Origin: Moringa oleifera
Lineage: Eukaryota; Streptophyta; Magnoliopsida; Brassicales; Moringaceae
Direction: 5' to 3'
Assembly (NCBI GenBank): GCA_021397835.1
Contig: JAJFZO010000191.1
Location: 1,307,001 to 1,371,000, forward strand
Length of the DNA: 64,000 nt
In this document: one piece after another, positions 1 through 29,371 of the stretch
Layout: every line of letters begins with the position of its first letter
Numbering within the stretch: the stretch's first letter is position 1
Position numbers and translations under genes: made by a program
Notes under the pieces: generated by a model
The model's input: the letters and a program-made list of their open reading frames with translations, nothing else
The model's database searches: none
What the model was told of the DNA's origin: nothing

Positions 1-216
1 GTGCAAAGTATTGAGGAAATCATGAAGATTGTGCAAGAGGCTAAAACTCCTCCTCCATCATCCCGATCTATACCAGGCTTTGGCTGGGGGGGAGAAGAAG
101 ATGCTGAAGCAAAGGAAGAAGATGCTGAGGAAGAAGAAGAGGAAGAAGAAGACGAAGATGAATATGAGAAAAGAGTGAAGGAGGCGCATGCTAGTGGGGA
201 TGTTCATGTCAGTTAA
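1..216 (+). CDS. C-terminal end of an unrecognised acidic protein (5' partial)
   Basis: Frame 1 is open from the first base and ends at a TAA at 214-216, so the window begins inside a gene or inside its last exon. The 71 visible residues start with a helical-looking stretch (IEEIMKIVQEAKTPPPSS), followed by SIPGFGWGG. A run of about 30 mostly Glu/Asp residues follows, and the protein ends KEAHASGDVHVS. The initial GTG is read as an internal valine, not a start. The composition and in-frame stop suggest a real C-terminus, but I do not recognise the family. The acidic tail alone says nothing about function. The following ~700 bases are probably 3' UTR and spacer. Confidence 0.55.
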   Translation: MQSIEEIMKIVQEAKTPPPSSRSIPGFGWGGEEDAEAKEEDAEEEEEEEEDEDEYEKRVKEAHASGDVHVS

Positions 217-2463
217 GGAATGACTATATGGCTTTTCAATGGTAGAACATCTAGCCTTTTCGCCCTGTGGATATCATTTCGTGCCTTGTAAAAAGATTTT
301 TTAGTTAGGATTTGGTGTTGGATAAATGTTGGTAAATTTTAGCATGAAGTATTGGGCAAGAAGTTTGTGTATTTCATCCATTTAGTGTCACGTGATGGAT
401 CTTCGAGATTGAGTTGGTTTAGCTTTTTTGCCTTGCAAGGTCGAGATTAGCACCACAAGGGCTTTGTATGGTCTTGTTGTATCAAGGAAAACATGAGTTC
501 TTGCAAAGATATCAAAACTTCTTATACTCCTGTTGGGTTTTCTTTTTGAGGCATCCTTTCTTTTTTCTGTTTTAGTTTGTGTTGAATTTTGCTTGCTGTC
601 ATATGCCCTGCTTGGTAGGAATTTGCATGCAAGAGAGTATGTTGATACTTGATCTATTTTTCTCTCCATGGAATTTAGAGGTTCTAAAGGTACGAAGGAT
701 ACGAATTTTGTGTTTGGTTGAGAAGGGAAAAAGAAATGGAAAGATGAGCAAAAGTTGCAGTGATGTCAATAGCAGTTCGGTAGAATGGTGCCGTCAGTCG
801 ACTGTCAGGTGCTCTCTTCATCATGATTTCCTTCTTCATGGTGTGGCTGTCTTTATTGTCTTTTTGACCAAGCTAACCAAAATACAAATTATTCTTCCTG
901 AACAAAATTTTTAGAAAGATTTTATTTATTGCGAGAGGTCTCACTGATTGGACAAGGTTTAATTTGTTTTTTTTAATAATTAAATTAAATTAAATTAAAT
1001 TATTTATTTTATAAATCAATAAATTATAAACTTTAGATTTTCAATCATTTTATCTGATGAATAACTCATTAAAGTTAATTAAATGAATTAATAGATTGAT
1101 TTTTTATTTCATTTAAATTTAATTGAATTTTTATATTAAATTTTATAAATATATAAAATTAATTAATTAAAAAATCAATAAAATTTATTTATTTTTATTT
1201 AATTTATATATTTTTTATAAATTAGTTCATCTTATAAAAATACAATTAATATATTTATTTTTATATAAATATTATTGATATTATTTAAAATTAATCTTAT
1301 GATTTCAATGCTACACATAAAGAATTAATAAATTTATTATATATTTAAAATTTTAAAATTATTAATTTAATACATTTAATAAATATTTATTTATTATATT
1401 AAAATTTATTTATTTATATTATTTTTTAAAATAATAAATCAAATTATTAATCAAATTAATTTATATAAAGTTTATTAAATTAACTAGCATATTATCCATT
1501 TAAAACTCCTGAATAAATTACAACTCACATTTTTTAAGTGAATGATTTTAACTTGACTTGCTATTGTAAAAAACTCACTAAATTTTATTACAAATCCAAT
1601 TTGAACTATGATATGGTGAATCAAACTAACTCAAACCATTGCCAACCCTAATTTACAAGACAAAATCATGCCTTACTAATTTAAAAATCCATATTCATAT
1701 AAATTGTTTTACTTATTTAATATCTTATATTTACTTAAAATTTATATAAAAATTATTCAGTAAATTCCATTAAAAATCATTTTTCAAGTTTAAATAAAAA
1801 TTTAATATTTTCTTATAGATTATATCAAAAAGATAAAGTTTGCCCAAATAATCAAGAATGAAGTGAATGCTGCCAAAAGTTTGCTCAAATCATCAGAAAT
1901 GAAAGTGAATGCTGCACAAAATTATCAGAATTAACAACGACCAAAATCAGCAAGGTCAAAATTCTGCATGTCAGGTCTACTACTAAAGATTTAGTTCTGT
2001 TCACACTTAGTGAGATCAGTTATTAAAAAAGCAGACACATCAAGATCATAAACTAAGCATTATTTAACTCAAATCTATTTGAAGATATAATAACACATGA
2101 AATAACTTGAAGATTGGTAACATAAAATATTTTGAAGTTAAAGTAGATACCAGGAAAATAAGTATGCAAATCTCACAGATAACTTGGACAACTCTTAAAT
2201 ATTATATAATGTAAATAAATTGTGCCATCCAGATTGGTCAGTGAGCTTATGCATACCGTCTACCAGAGACTGGACAACATATCAGCCAGGCAGTAACAGC
2301 ATCTTAACTACATTGCATATGCTGAAAACAAGAACCTTTAAATACCAATGGTATAAATAATATAATTTCACTCTTCTAAGATCAAGACACCCACTTAGAA
2401 ATCACGAGCCGTCTGAACTGGAAATACATTTGACTATGAAAGCCTCAATACCAGGGCTTCATT
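217..2463. other. Spacer; AT-rich from about 945 to 1830
   Basis: About 217-900 is of mixed composition and is probably the 3' UTR and downstream flank of the partial gene. About 945-1830 is almost pure A/T with many TTAAATT-like words and no open frame. About 1850-2460 returns to mixed composition and probably includes the 3' UTR of TH1, which ends here on the minus strand. No gene was seen. Confidence 0.6.
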
Positions 2464-5400
2464 TCATTTTGAAGTAGATGTCTCTGTAAGCACTGCGTGC
2501 AACTTCTTCGTCTCCGTCAAAACACACTCCTTATCAAACAGAGCTGAAACAACAGCAACGCCTTTAAGACTTGGTATACCAATTTCCATCACACAATGAG
2601 CATTTGAAAGCCCGATACCCCCAATCGCAACCACCGGTAACTTAGAGGCTATACAAACGGTTCTCAATCCATCCAAACCAACGGTTTTATTGTTTGCTTT
2701 TGTATTAGTTGGGTAAACACCACCACAACCAATGTAATCGGCACCATCAATCCATGCTTGTTTGGCTTGCTCTGGTGTTTTGCATGATACACCAATGATC
2801 TTCTCAGGGCCGAGAAGATTGCGAACAACACGAGTGGGCATGTCAGACTGACCAACATGCACGCCATCAGCATTACAAGCAAGGGCAACATCAACACGGT
2901 CATTTATTAGTAAAGGTACATCATGCGAATGACAAATCTCAACGCATACTTTGGCCGCTTCAAGAAATTCCCGTGTCTCAGCATCCTTCTCCCTGCAAAG
3001 CAACTAAAATGTCATCAACAATAGCAACAATATGATTATAAGCAAATTATTTTGCAGGAACATTGCTCTCAATTCTTTGGTCCAGCTAAAACATTATTAT
3101 ATTCGTGGCAACCATAGAAGATTGTAGAAATAAGTGAAAAACTATCATACAGCGCTCTGAATATGCATTCTGACGTAGAAATTTTGCAGTTCAAGACAAC
3201 ATGGAATTTAAATCTCAAATAAAAGACAGAACCATCTTTACCAGACATTAAATTATTTAAGTATGAAAGTGGCAATCAACAATTCAAAGATCACAGATGA
3301 GATATAGACCAAACATGATATAAGATTTACTCTAACCCGAGTAAATCAAATCCACAATGCAAACCTCAATTGAACAATAGTAGCACCTCCTTCTACGGCA
3401 CCTTGAACTGCATCTGCAATAGAACGGCCCCACTTTCTGTTCATCCCTGAATCTGTGACAGCATACAGAAACAAGTCGTTTGCATCAAATGCTCCCAGCC
3501 ACTGAGAAGTTTGGGAATTTCTCTTAAGCTTTAACAGGTGGTCAAAAGGGCCTTGAGGCCCATTTCCAATCACAATATCTTTGCTATAATCCAATGCAGT
3601 TTCAATGAAGCGTTTAGCCACCTGAAAAGTTCAGACAAACATGAATTTAAACGGGAAAAGAGAGGAAGAGAAAGAGAGAGACTCAAAGGTATGAAACTGG
3701 TGAACTTATATCCTTAGTAACTTGGAATTGTCTGATGTCATAGAACCCTTTCAAGTATTCTACTCACCACCATAGCTCCATTCTCTGGATGAAATTAGTT
3801 AATATACAACATTCCACAGGGATGTCACCAATGAATGTGGACTATTTACAAGATCTCAACATGGATTTCAGGTTGTATCATAATATCTCTTTCAAAAACA
3901 TGTCATTTCTTGGTCATGTAACATCAAAACTCTATAACACAGACACTGTCCTTTTGTCCAAGACTGGGTAAAGAACAACAGCCTCATGTCTTTAGTAACT
4001 GGTTGTAACCTCCATTATGGAGAACACCTTAATAGAGAATCCTAGCAATAACATTATCTTCAATGGATTGGGAAGTAAACATGCAAGAAAACATACAAAT
4101 ACCTTAACAGCTGAAAGCATTGGAGAACCTCTTGCCAACTCTGCTGCTATACATGATGCCAAAGTGCATCCTGTACCATGAGTATTACGGGTTTCTATGC
4201 GGGATGAACGCAATTCATGGAAGTTATCACCTGCAACAAGCAAATTTAGACATTAAGTAAACTATTTGCATAAAGCAAAGTCTTCAAACATATTGAATTT
4301 CAAACTACAGTGGAAAAACAAAAAAGTAATATGTTATCACCCAATAATTCACAGAATCTGATCTTACCATCAAAGAAAACATCAACAGCATCTGAGGAAT
4401 CAGGGAGATCACCACCTTTGACAAGGACATTTCTGAAATACAAATTTAGCAGTTTGTTTGAGTCACATCTTTTCAACTCATAAAGCTTCCTACGTTCGTC
4501 ATTTTTTTCTTTTATTTTGAGATATATCTTTTCTCCACAAAGCTGTCCAGTGGCACACAGCACCGGCAGGTTTTTGCCAGGCTAGAGGACAAGCAAAGTG
4601 ATAGATTGACAAAAGTCCAGCTTCAGGCAATTAATTGGAACGTACAAACGCAAGCATCGTACGGTGATACAGGTAGACCTATATGTTCCAGAGGAATCCA
4701 TCTTACAACCTCAACGTTAGGCAATCTGCCTGAATGTCAGCATGTAAAGCATCTGTTTATCTTCCATTTAGTTATTTATAGTGTTTGCAATCTTTTTGGT
4801 ATGTATTGAGTTCAAACCAGTTGGAAAGCCGATGCAAACATATATGAAAAGAAAGAAAAAGAAAAGGAAGGCTAATGCCTAACGTGTAAAAAATCAAAGA
4901 AACAAAAAACAGAACCAAGAGAAACGCTGATGGCATATTGGCTCATATCTTTGATCCTTATATAATTTATTGTGCTTTGCACCTCGTCATAACCTTCCTT
5001 CTTGTGTATTTGAATGTAGAATCTTCATTACATTAATCAGCACCAAAAGAAAACAATTTTTTTTTTTCTTAGAATGCTAGAATGCTCTAAAATGCCATGT
5101 ATATTTATAATTTTCAGAATTTCTGCCTCTTTTTAGCATTCTAAATGTTTCTATATATCATTTGAATGGTAAATAGAAAATAAAATCATCAGGCTCATTC
5201 CTCATTGTTCATGGATTATATCTTACCTACACCTGAAAACAGGGCAAAGACATGTATTTTTATGATTAAAAGTTCTAGGATCTGAGAGAGTTGACACTTA
5301 ATGAAAAAGAATTTTGCTAGGGGAAAGCAACATGATTATAAGAGATAAGAAGTTATCAAGATACTTGAACAAAGAATATTGATATGACACCCAGCTCACA

Positions 5401-8400
5401 AAACCAGCTGATGAGAAGAATAGGGGAAAAGAAAGTCAACTAACCTTGGACCCATATTATGTAACAGCTTTGCAGCAGAACACATATCAGTAATTGTCTC
5501 AAGTTGCACACCGCCAAGTAAAGCAGATGCCTCTTTTACGTTTGGGGTTATTAAGTCAGCAACGGGAAAAAGCTGCTCCCTGCATACGTGAACCAGAAGC
5601 CTCTATAAATGTTTTTACAGCTCCATGAAGACAATTGAAATATAAATTAGAGGAAATAGTGGAATGGTTCTCTACATGAAAACATAAAATAATGGATAAA
5701 TTAATCAACTAAACATTCCTGGCAGCTGATCAGAGGCTTTTGTGCTGAAAAGTGTTACATGTAATATTCTGGTAGGCAATCACAAGACTCAACTATAGCC
5801 CATTTAATATATAGGCTTCAGCTACAAATAAGTTACAGGCGAGCTACAAGGTTCTGCTCTTGGACAGATTACTTCTATGGTCATCACTAAAGATCCTGTT
5901 GCTATTCACCAGGGATGCAAGGTGATTTCAGTGTTCCCATGAAAATGACTGTGTCAGGACTTGACATTGCTCTGATCAGCAAGGCAGTGAGCCCTGGAGA
6001 GACAAAGAAAGATAATAGGGAAGCCCTATGGAGCAACAACAGGAAAGAATGACCTTAAATTTTGTTAACTTAGGATATGTACAATTGAGGAATCTATTTA
6101 GTTAAGCATAAAAATATCAGAGATTACTATGTGAAAAAAAAAATTGCATGCTTGAAAAACATTAACTTAGAGAATGATTTCACCAGAAAATAAAAAAAGA
6201 AAAAGAATGAGGCAAGAAAAACGAGTTGACAGTAAATTTTTCTTATGGAAAAACTTTAACATACCGAAACACGGAGAGAATAGAAGGACCAGCTAGCACA
6301 TCTCCACTTGTAGATACCATAACAGGATCAACAACTAAAGCTGCCTTCAGTCGATTAATTCAATTCACAATCCTCCTAAATTGCTACCAGCCAAAATCAT
6401 GATATGTTCTACAGCATACCTCGCACGGGGAAGTTCCTAAGACTCTGACGAAGAACCTTGACTATGCCAATGGAAGGCAGCATTCCTGTTTTCACCTAAG
6501 GAAAAGTTGTAATTAGCTTAAGGTCAATTGATTATTAGCACAAATCCTCAGAGATAATCATACTTGAAACGGATATAAAATAGCACATTAAGAATTACAC
6601 ACCGGTAACCAAGGGTTGATTTTTCATCTCATGCTTACTGTACAACCTAGATACAATAACCCCAAGCAAAAATATACAAATAAGAAAAAGAAAAAGAAAA
6701 AAAAAAATCGCCTTCTATTGCATCTTGAAGGTAAATATACAACCATAGAATAATTTGAAATTTAACAGAGTATATTGATGCTATAAAACTCCATAGATCT
6801 TCTTGCACTCGCCAAGAAGAAGCTGGAGCAATAAATTTTGATATTTTAAGCACCAACAAGATTCTACAGTAAGTGCAATTTGGATCTTTACTTTCTCAAC
6901 ACATCCTTTTATTCTCCCATTTCTTGCTTCAATTCAAGATATGAAACCGACAGATCCAGATCCACAGAAATGATTACTATCATAAAACCAATTAAACCAC
7001 CAGTGAATATGACTTAAAGGAGAGGTGAACTTGTATTGCCTTGGCCTCCTGAACTCCACTAGTAAGATGCATTTAAGCAACCCCATCAATGGAAGTTCAT
7101 TATCATCCTTTGTTCAGAACCTTAAACATTTCCGGATACTGCCCTAAAATCTTACCAAATATCATCTATGATCCAACTGGTGCTGTTAGATTTTATTTAT
7201 TTATTCTAAAGAGAAAGAATAATACATTTCCAGATCAGTCACCAGGTTCACACACACAGAGACATTTTATTAAGACAGATTGTTCACGACCAAGCACCTC
7301 AATGAGATAGCCCAACGCAGATCAACTCATGAAACCAATTGAAAGAGGTAATAATAGGAATCATCAGTTTCAGCTTACCACATCGACTTGCATATCAGAC
7401 AACACAGATTTCAACTGCTCTGCAATGAAATCTTCAGGCACAACATTGACACCCTGGGAGCCACCCATATTAAAACAAGATTGTGAATGAAAACTAGTTG
7501 TCAAATGAAAAGAAAAAGATTATAATCATTCACAAAAGTACAAATTTGACAGTGACCTTTACATGATACTTTAGTTAAGATATGTGGGAATCTCTCAGCT
7601 ATATAGAAGGTAAAGCTTCACTTTTAAGGTTTTTTTTTTTTGGGTAAAATCCTCAAAATCAATTGTTTCCTGATTTATATGCTGAACAACTGAAAATTCA
7701 ACCATTTAAACTCATCCCGTCTTCTTATGATTCCTAGAAACGAACTATATGAGCACAAAAAAACAATAAGCAGATTGCAACCTGAACGCCAACAGTGTTC
7801 TGTGCAGTGACAGCAGTTATCACAGTGGAACAGTATACTCCACGTGCAGCACAAGCCTTCAGATCGGCTTGAATTCCAGCACCAGCTCCAGAATCTGACC
7901 CAGCAACAGTTAAAACATGAGGGATTTTATTAGAGCAATCACTTCTTATTTGAGCACCACTAATTTGCGCTGTTGCAGAACTTTGTGGTTGGTAACTTCT
8001 AGCGCCTCTAGAATCCATAGATGGTGGCCTTGAAACTCTCAAATGATGAAGCCTGTTTGAAGAAGCCTGACTACGGCGCAACTGCAAAGAATTCTAAATG
8101 ATATTTTTAGTATGTATAAGTCAAAGACAAGAAGACTATAAATTTAACACCAAAACTAGGATAGATAGAAAAATGTACACAGACAAGTAAATTATGAGGT
8201 TTCCAGACATACATTCATAAACAGATGTAAATGCGCAGACCTCCGTTTGCTTGCTAGGAAATTTTGATAGCATTGAATTTGTTAATATTTTGAAATTCAA
8301 GTATATTTACCCCCAATAAGCGCAAAACTTGGCTTTTCACCTAGTATCACATTCTTGCCCCTATAGAGGCGTATATAGTTCCAGGAGATTGGAAAAGCTT

Positions 8401-8624
8401 TCTGTCCTGGGAAATAAGAAACTGTTTTTACATTCTTTCTCCCCTGTTTTCTCAGCAACCATAATGATTGTTGCACGACAGCACAAACCCAAGATTGCTG
8501 GAGTCATGTAAGCACATATTTCATGGAAAATGAACAGAAAGGTTTAGGAGATTACAATCAGAAGTAGCAGAAACCGTACCTCGTTGAAGATGAAGTAACT
8601 GGAAAGAACTCCCGTGAGGGCCAT
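2464..8624 (-). CDS. TH1: Thiamine biosynthetic bifunctional enzyme TH1 (HMP-P kinase / thiamine-phosphate synthase)
   Basis: Plastid enzyme that phosphorylates HMP-P and couples HMP-PP to the thiazole phosphate, giving thiamine monophosphate. Exons (complement): 8580-8624, 7782-8081, 7379-7455, 6420-6495, 6265-6340, 5445-5579, 4368-4432, 4103-4230, 3365-3621, 2464-2992; all borders are GT-AG. The Ser/Arg-rich N-terminus ([11 protein letters not shown]...) looks like a transit peptide. The ThiD domain begins near residue 67 ([20 protein letters not shown]) and continues through [11 protein letters not shown] and [20 protein letters not shown]. The ThiE domain has [31 protein letters not shown] and VVAIGGIG. 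Phases agree between all exons except exon 3, which is 77 nt where the family frame needs 75. An extra dinucleotide near 7439-7444 breaks the frame. With it removed the product would be about 561 residues. It is oriented away from the helicase gene. Confidence 0.93.
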
Positions 8625-10200
8625 CTAAACTGCAAAAAAAAAAAAAAAGAGACTTACCTTTTTAAGTTCTTTAGAAGTCTTTTCAAGCGTGCTGGTCGGG
8701 CTTAGTTGAAGAAAGCTCGTTTTTAATTTTAATTTTAGTATATCAATTAAATTATGAGTTAAAATTAAATAAAAAATAAATATTATTTAAAATATTAAAT
8801 TTTATTAAAAAATTAAATATTAAAAATATTTAAATTAAAGATATTTTATAACAAATTTTAACTTACAATTTTTCATGGATGTAATAAAATATTTAAGTTA
8901 TTATCAGAAAAAATTAAAAATATTTTTAATATTTAAAAAATTTTAAATTTAGAAAATAAAATTAAAATAAAGTATAAAATTTACTTAAAATTTTTTAATT
9001 ATTTTTTATTAATAAAAAATAATTAAATTTTTATAATCGTTTAAGTGAAGGTTTAATTTAGACAAAATTAATAAATAAAAATTTGTTTAGAGACATTTTG
9101 AAAGTTAAGATTCGATTGGAGAGAGAAAGTAAAATTTAAGATTTTAAGTAATATTTAACCTTAAATAAATTTTGAATTATAATTTATATTATTAAATAAA
9201 TTTTAGTATTAAAAAATTATAATAAAATTTTAAATATTAATCAAAATAAATTTTATAAAATAGGTAAAAATTAAAAAATTTTAGATTGAAATATATAACA
9301 ACTTTAGTCTAATTTTTTTATATAATAAATATTTAATATATTATAAATTTTTTTAAAAAAATTTAAAATATATATTTTTAAAATTTGGTATGTCTAACAT
9401 TTAAACATTATAAAAATAATTTATTAACTAAAAATTATTTACATTTTAAAAATAAATTAAAATAAAATATAAAATTTATTTAAATTATTATTAAATATTT
9501 TAATAATAAAAATATTTTAAATATTTTAAAATTGTTTAAATTTGAGTCTAATTTATTATAAATTGGTAGTTTAAAATTTAATTTATTATTTTTCAATATT
9601 AATGTTGGCTTAATAAATGTAATATAATTTAATATTTTATATAATATTTATTTCTAAATTAACTATATATATATTTTTAAAATTAATAATTTAAATTTAA
9701 ATTTTAATAATTATAAACAATTTAAAACAGTTTAATTAATAAAATGTTTAACAATAATTAGTTTTAAAATTTTTATGATTGTTTTTTATAATTTTTGAAA
9801 AAATTTAAAAAATATTTTGATATTAAAAAACTTTTTTCTGATGGTTTAATTAATATTTTTATACAAAATTTTTAATTTAAATAATTATTTTTTAAAAAAT
9901 AAAGATTCAATATCAATTGAATTTAAAATGTTTTCAATTGTACAAAATTTTTTATTTCAATAATTCTTATAAAAAATTGAAAACAAAAATAAAATAAAAT
10001 AGTAGAATATAAAGTTTTTTTTTTCTTTTGTCCAGTTATTGAATTTGAATCGGATCCGATTGTATTCTTATTTGTGCTTTTCTTTGCCACGTGTACTGAC
10101 AGCAGCGACAGGCAGTGAAATTCAGCAAACGGGTCAAATTGTCCCGCCATTGGAAAGCCGCGCTACATTTGCTTTCGAAGAGCTCTCTCTCCTCTCCCAC
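8625..10200. other. Spacer between divergent TH1 and RECQ4A; AT-rich 8700-10020
   Basis: Upstream flank of TH1. From about 8700 to 10020 the sequence is nearly all A/T with only short spurious frames. From about 10040 it becomes GC-richer (CCCGCC near 10142, GCCGCG near 10157), consistent with the proximal promoter of the helicase gene. Confidence 0.6.
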
Positions 10201-10210
10201 CACCACCACG

Positions 10211-10217
10211 TATAAAT
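10211..10217 (+). promoter_or_regulatory. Probable TATA box of the RECQ4A-type gene
   Basis: TATAAAT sits in a CACG-TATAAAT-CACTC context at the end of the AT-rich spacer. About 100 bases downstream is a good splice donor (CAAGG|GTAAGC, exon end 10319), consistent with a short non-coding first exon. Transcription would start near 10240-10250. This is inferred from position and consensus only. Confidence 0.45.
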
Positions 10218-10242
10218 CACTCTGTCCACCGCGGATCATCCA

Positions 10243-11275
10243 AGAAACGGCATTGGCGGAGTTTCTGAGCGCAAAGCTCTCTCTCGACTGAACCACAAAA
10301 GAAAGTTCCACATTCAAGGGTAAGCCTCATTCCTTTTGGAATAATTTCCTAGGGTTTCACTTCGGATTTAACTCACACACACAGATAATATATGTCTGTG
10401 CAATTGCTGGCCTTTATTTTTAACCCCCCATTTTTATCTGTTTTTAAAGTAAGAGCATGCTGAGCTTTTTTCTTTCTTAATTCATTTTTTTAATAATTTC
10501 AAGGTCTGCTATCTTTATCTGATTGTGCTGCTGTGCTTATTGTAAATAATTATCCATTTACTGTACTGGATAGCGTAGAAGTATTGACGTGACCAAAAGT
10601 TGAAATCATACTTCAGTGTAGGCTCTTATGCATTTGCATATTACTGTAAGTGAGGTTGCCAAATATTGGTCATATATTATTGCGAAATGCATGTACATGG
10701 TTATACTTGTGCTACATGTTCTGCTTCTTGATGATTATATGGTGGCTTGGTAGCGTTCCACATGCTTGTAGTACATAAGTTACCTATTGAAAAGGCTGAC
10801 AAAGCTGTGAGATGGACTGATTTCTTAGTAACTTCTCATTGTGAAGTCTTCAACTCTTTCCTTTTCATTTCCTAACATATTTGGTTCGAAGTGGATGGGT
10901 ACCTTTTATTTCTTTCCCTTGGATTCATTTATTCACCTATCAAGGTGTCCAAACAGGGATCTGGAGGGATGGATTTCAGAGGAATCTTTTCTTCCTGTAG
11001 TCTGTCCTGCTCATCATTTTGTTTCCCTTGCATGCATAGCAGAGTCTTTGTTCTTTGGAATGAAGAAAAACAAAATATCAAGTGTACTAGTTTGCAAGAT
11101 AACTTGTTGAAAGGGGCCGATTAGTAGTTGTGGTGGTTTCTACCAATAGTGCAATTATTCCTACTTGTCTAATTGTTGTCTGTTAAATGCTAATTGAAGA
11201 TTGGTGAATGTATTGCATCTCTAATTATCATATGAATTTCTATATCACCTGCAGTGAGGCCACAAATTATGAAAG
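10243..11275 (+). other. Probable 5' untranslated exons of the RECQ4A gene
   Basis: A first exon of about 10243-10319 ends in CAAGG|GTAAGC. A small exon at 11255-11275 is flanked by CTGCAG and GTAAGC and carries ATGAAAG. That ATG does not join in frame to the exon beginning at 11802, so it is either a short upstream ORF or an extra exon lies between them. Inferred from splice consensus only. Confidence 0.35.
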
Positions 11276-11694
11276 GTAAGCAGCAAATTTCTCCATACTT
11301 AGTGTTTGTCAGTGCATAACCTTTACTATAGCTTCTGCATGCTACTTTCTTTGTCTAATCCAAGTTTGCTCTGCTTCTTTTTTTTTTTTTTTTCAATATG
11401 ATCCGTTTTCTGAGGAATGTTTCCCTTCCCTTGGTTTTCATAGGGATCTAGTATGCAGGTCTTCAATTATGTGTGTGGCATTTGATCGTGGAACACATTA
11501 GGTAACATACAAAGCACACATATAAAACTCCTTTCTTCTTTGTTCCACTTTTTTAAAGTCATGGGATCTGTTTCTATTCTTTCAGGCTCTTCGATGACAT
11601 TTGCTTCTTTGGTTTTCTTGTTTGTAGCAGTTCTTACACAGATCTGGCTTTTGTGCTGGAGAACATTTGTCAAACTCTGCAATAATGTTGACCA

Positions 11695-28551
<16,857 letters not shown>

Positions 28552-29371
28552 CATGCAAGATCATTATAATCAAGAATGGAGCAGGAACGGTCCAATGTAT
28601 TCTTGTCACATTATGTCACACATTCTTTTCCTGAATTGTTTCTTTTTTCCTTTCCTCAGTTTAAAGAGGAGGAAAAGGAACAGAAATTTTGTAGCCATGT
28701 TTTCTGGGCCGGAGGCAAACAGATTTCCTTTGAGACAATGGTTGGTATCTGTGTTTTTCCCATTGTTTCACTGGTTATTCTCCTTTTTAACACATGCGAT
28801 GCAACCCTTGTCCCATGTTCCATGAATGACTGTAGTTTGTAAGTCATGCCCGATAAAAAGAGAGATTATTAAAATGCTTTTCAGTTACAATATATAGTAT
28901 TGGCACTCAGAATTATATGTATACGAACTCCTCATTTATAATGTCGAATTTACTTAAACCATATGAAAGAAATGAGTGTTCTGTAAGAGAAGGTTTAGTA
29001 GGTGTGACAATGTAGGGAAAGGATGGTGGAGGAATTTGAATGACTATAGGAAACTGATGATTCCTGTTTCTGTTCCATGAAAAATTCCATATTATTTAGA
29101 ATTTATATTATTGGTGGCTTATAGTCTTATTCAAATAGATTTTTTTAATTTTCCCTGCAAGAAAACAAGAGAAGCTAAAGCAGGACAGATAACAACAAAG
29201 TCTTCATTACTCTAATACAATTTACAATTTGTTCTGAAGAATTTTTTGCACAATAATTAACAACCTACAGCCATCTTCAAGTGCAATTAAAAGTCACAGT
29301 CACAGCTTTGCACACTACAATATTTACATATGTATTATTATTTCTTCCTTTTTCACAAATCTACAAATGCA
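28552..29371. other. Spacer between convergent RECQ4A and TCP11-domain genes
   Basis: Contains the 3' UTRs of both genes, transcribed toward one another across about 820 bases. Short open frames (28505-28842) lie in the probable helicase 3' UTR and show no recognisable protein. No other element was seen. Confidence 0.6.

Noticed and set aside
388..914. Overlapping open frames on both strands after the first gene
   Set aside because: They have no recognisable motif, biased short-repeat composition and no good start; most likely 3' UTR and flank.
2664..2903. Second minus-strand frame inside the last TH1 exon
   Set aside because: It is a shadow of the conserved ThiE domain in the true frame.
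2380..3010. Possible TPP riboswitch in the TH1 3' region
   Set aside because: Plant TPP riboswitches are known from THIC 3' introns; no matching conserved core was visible here.
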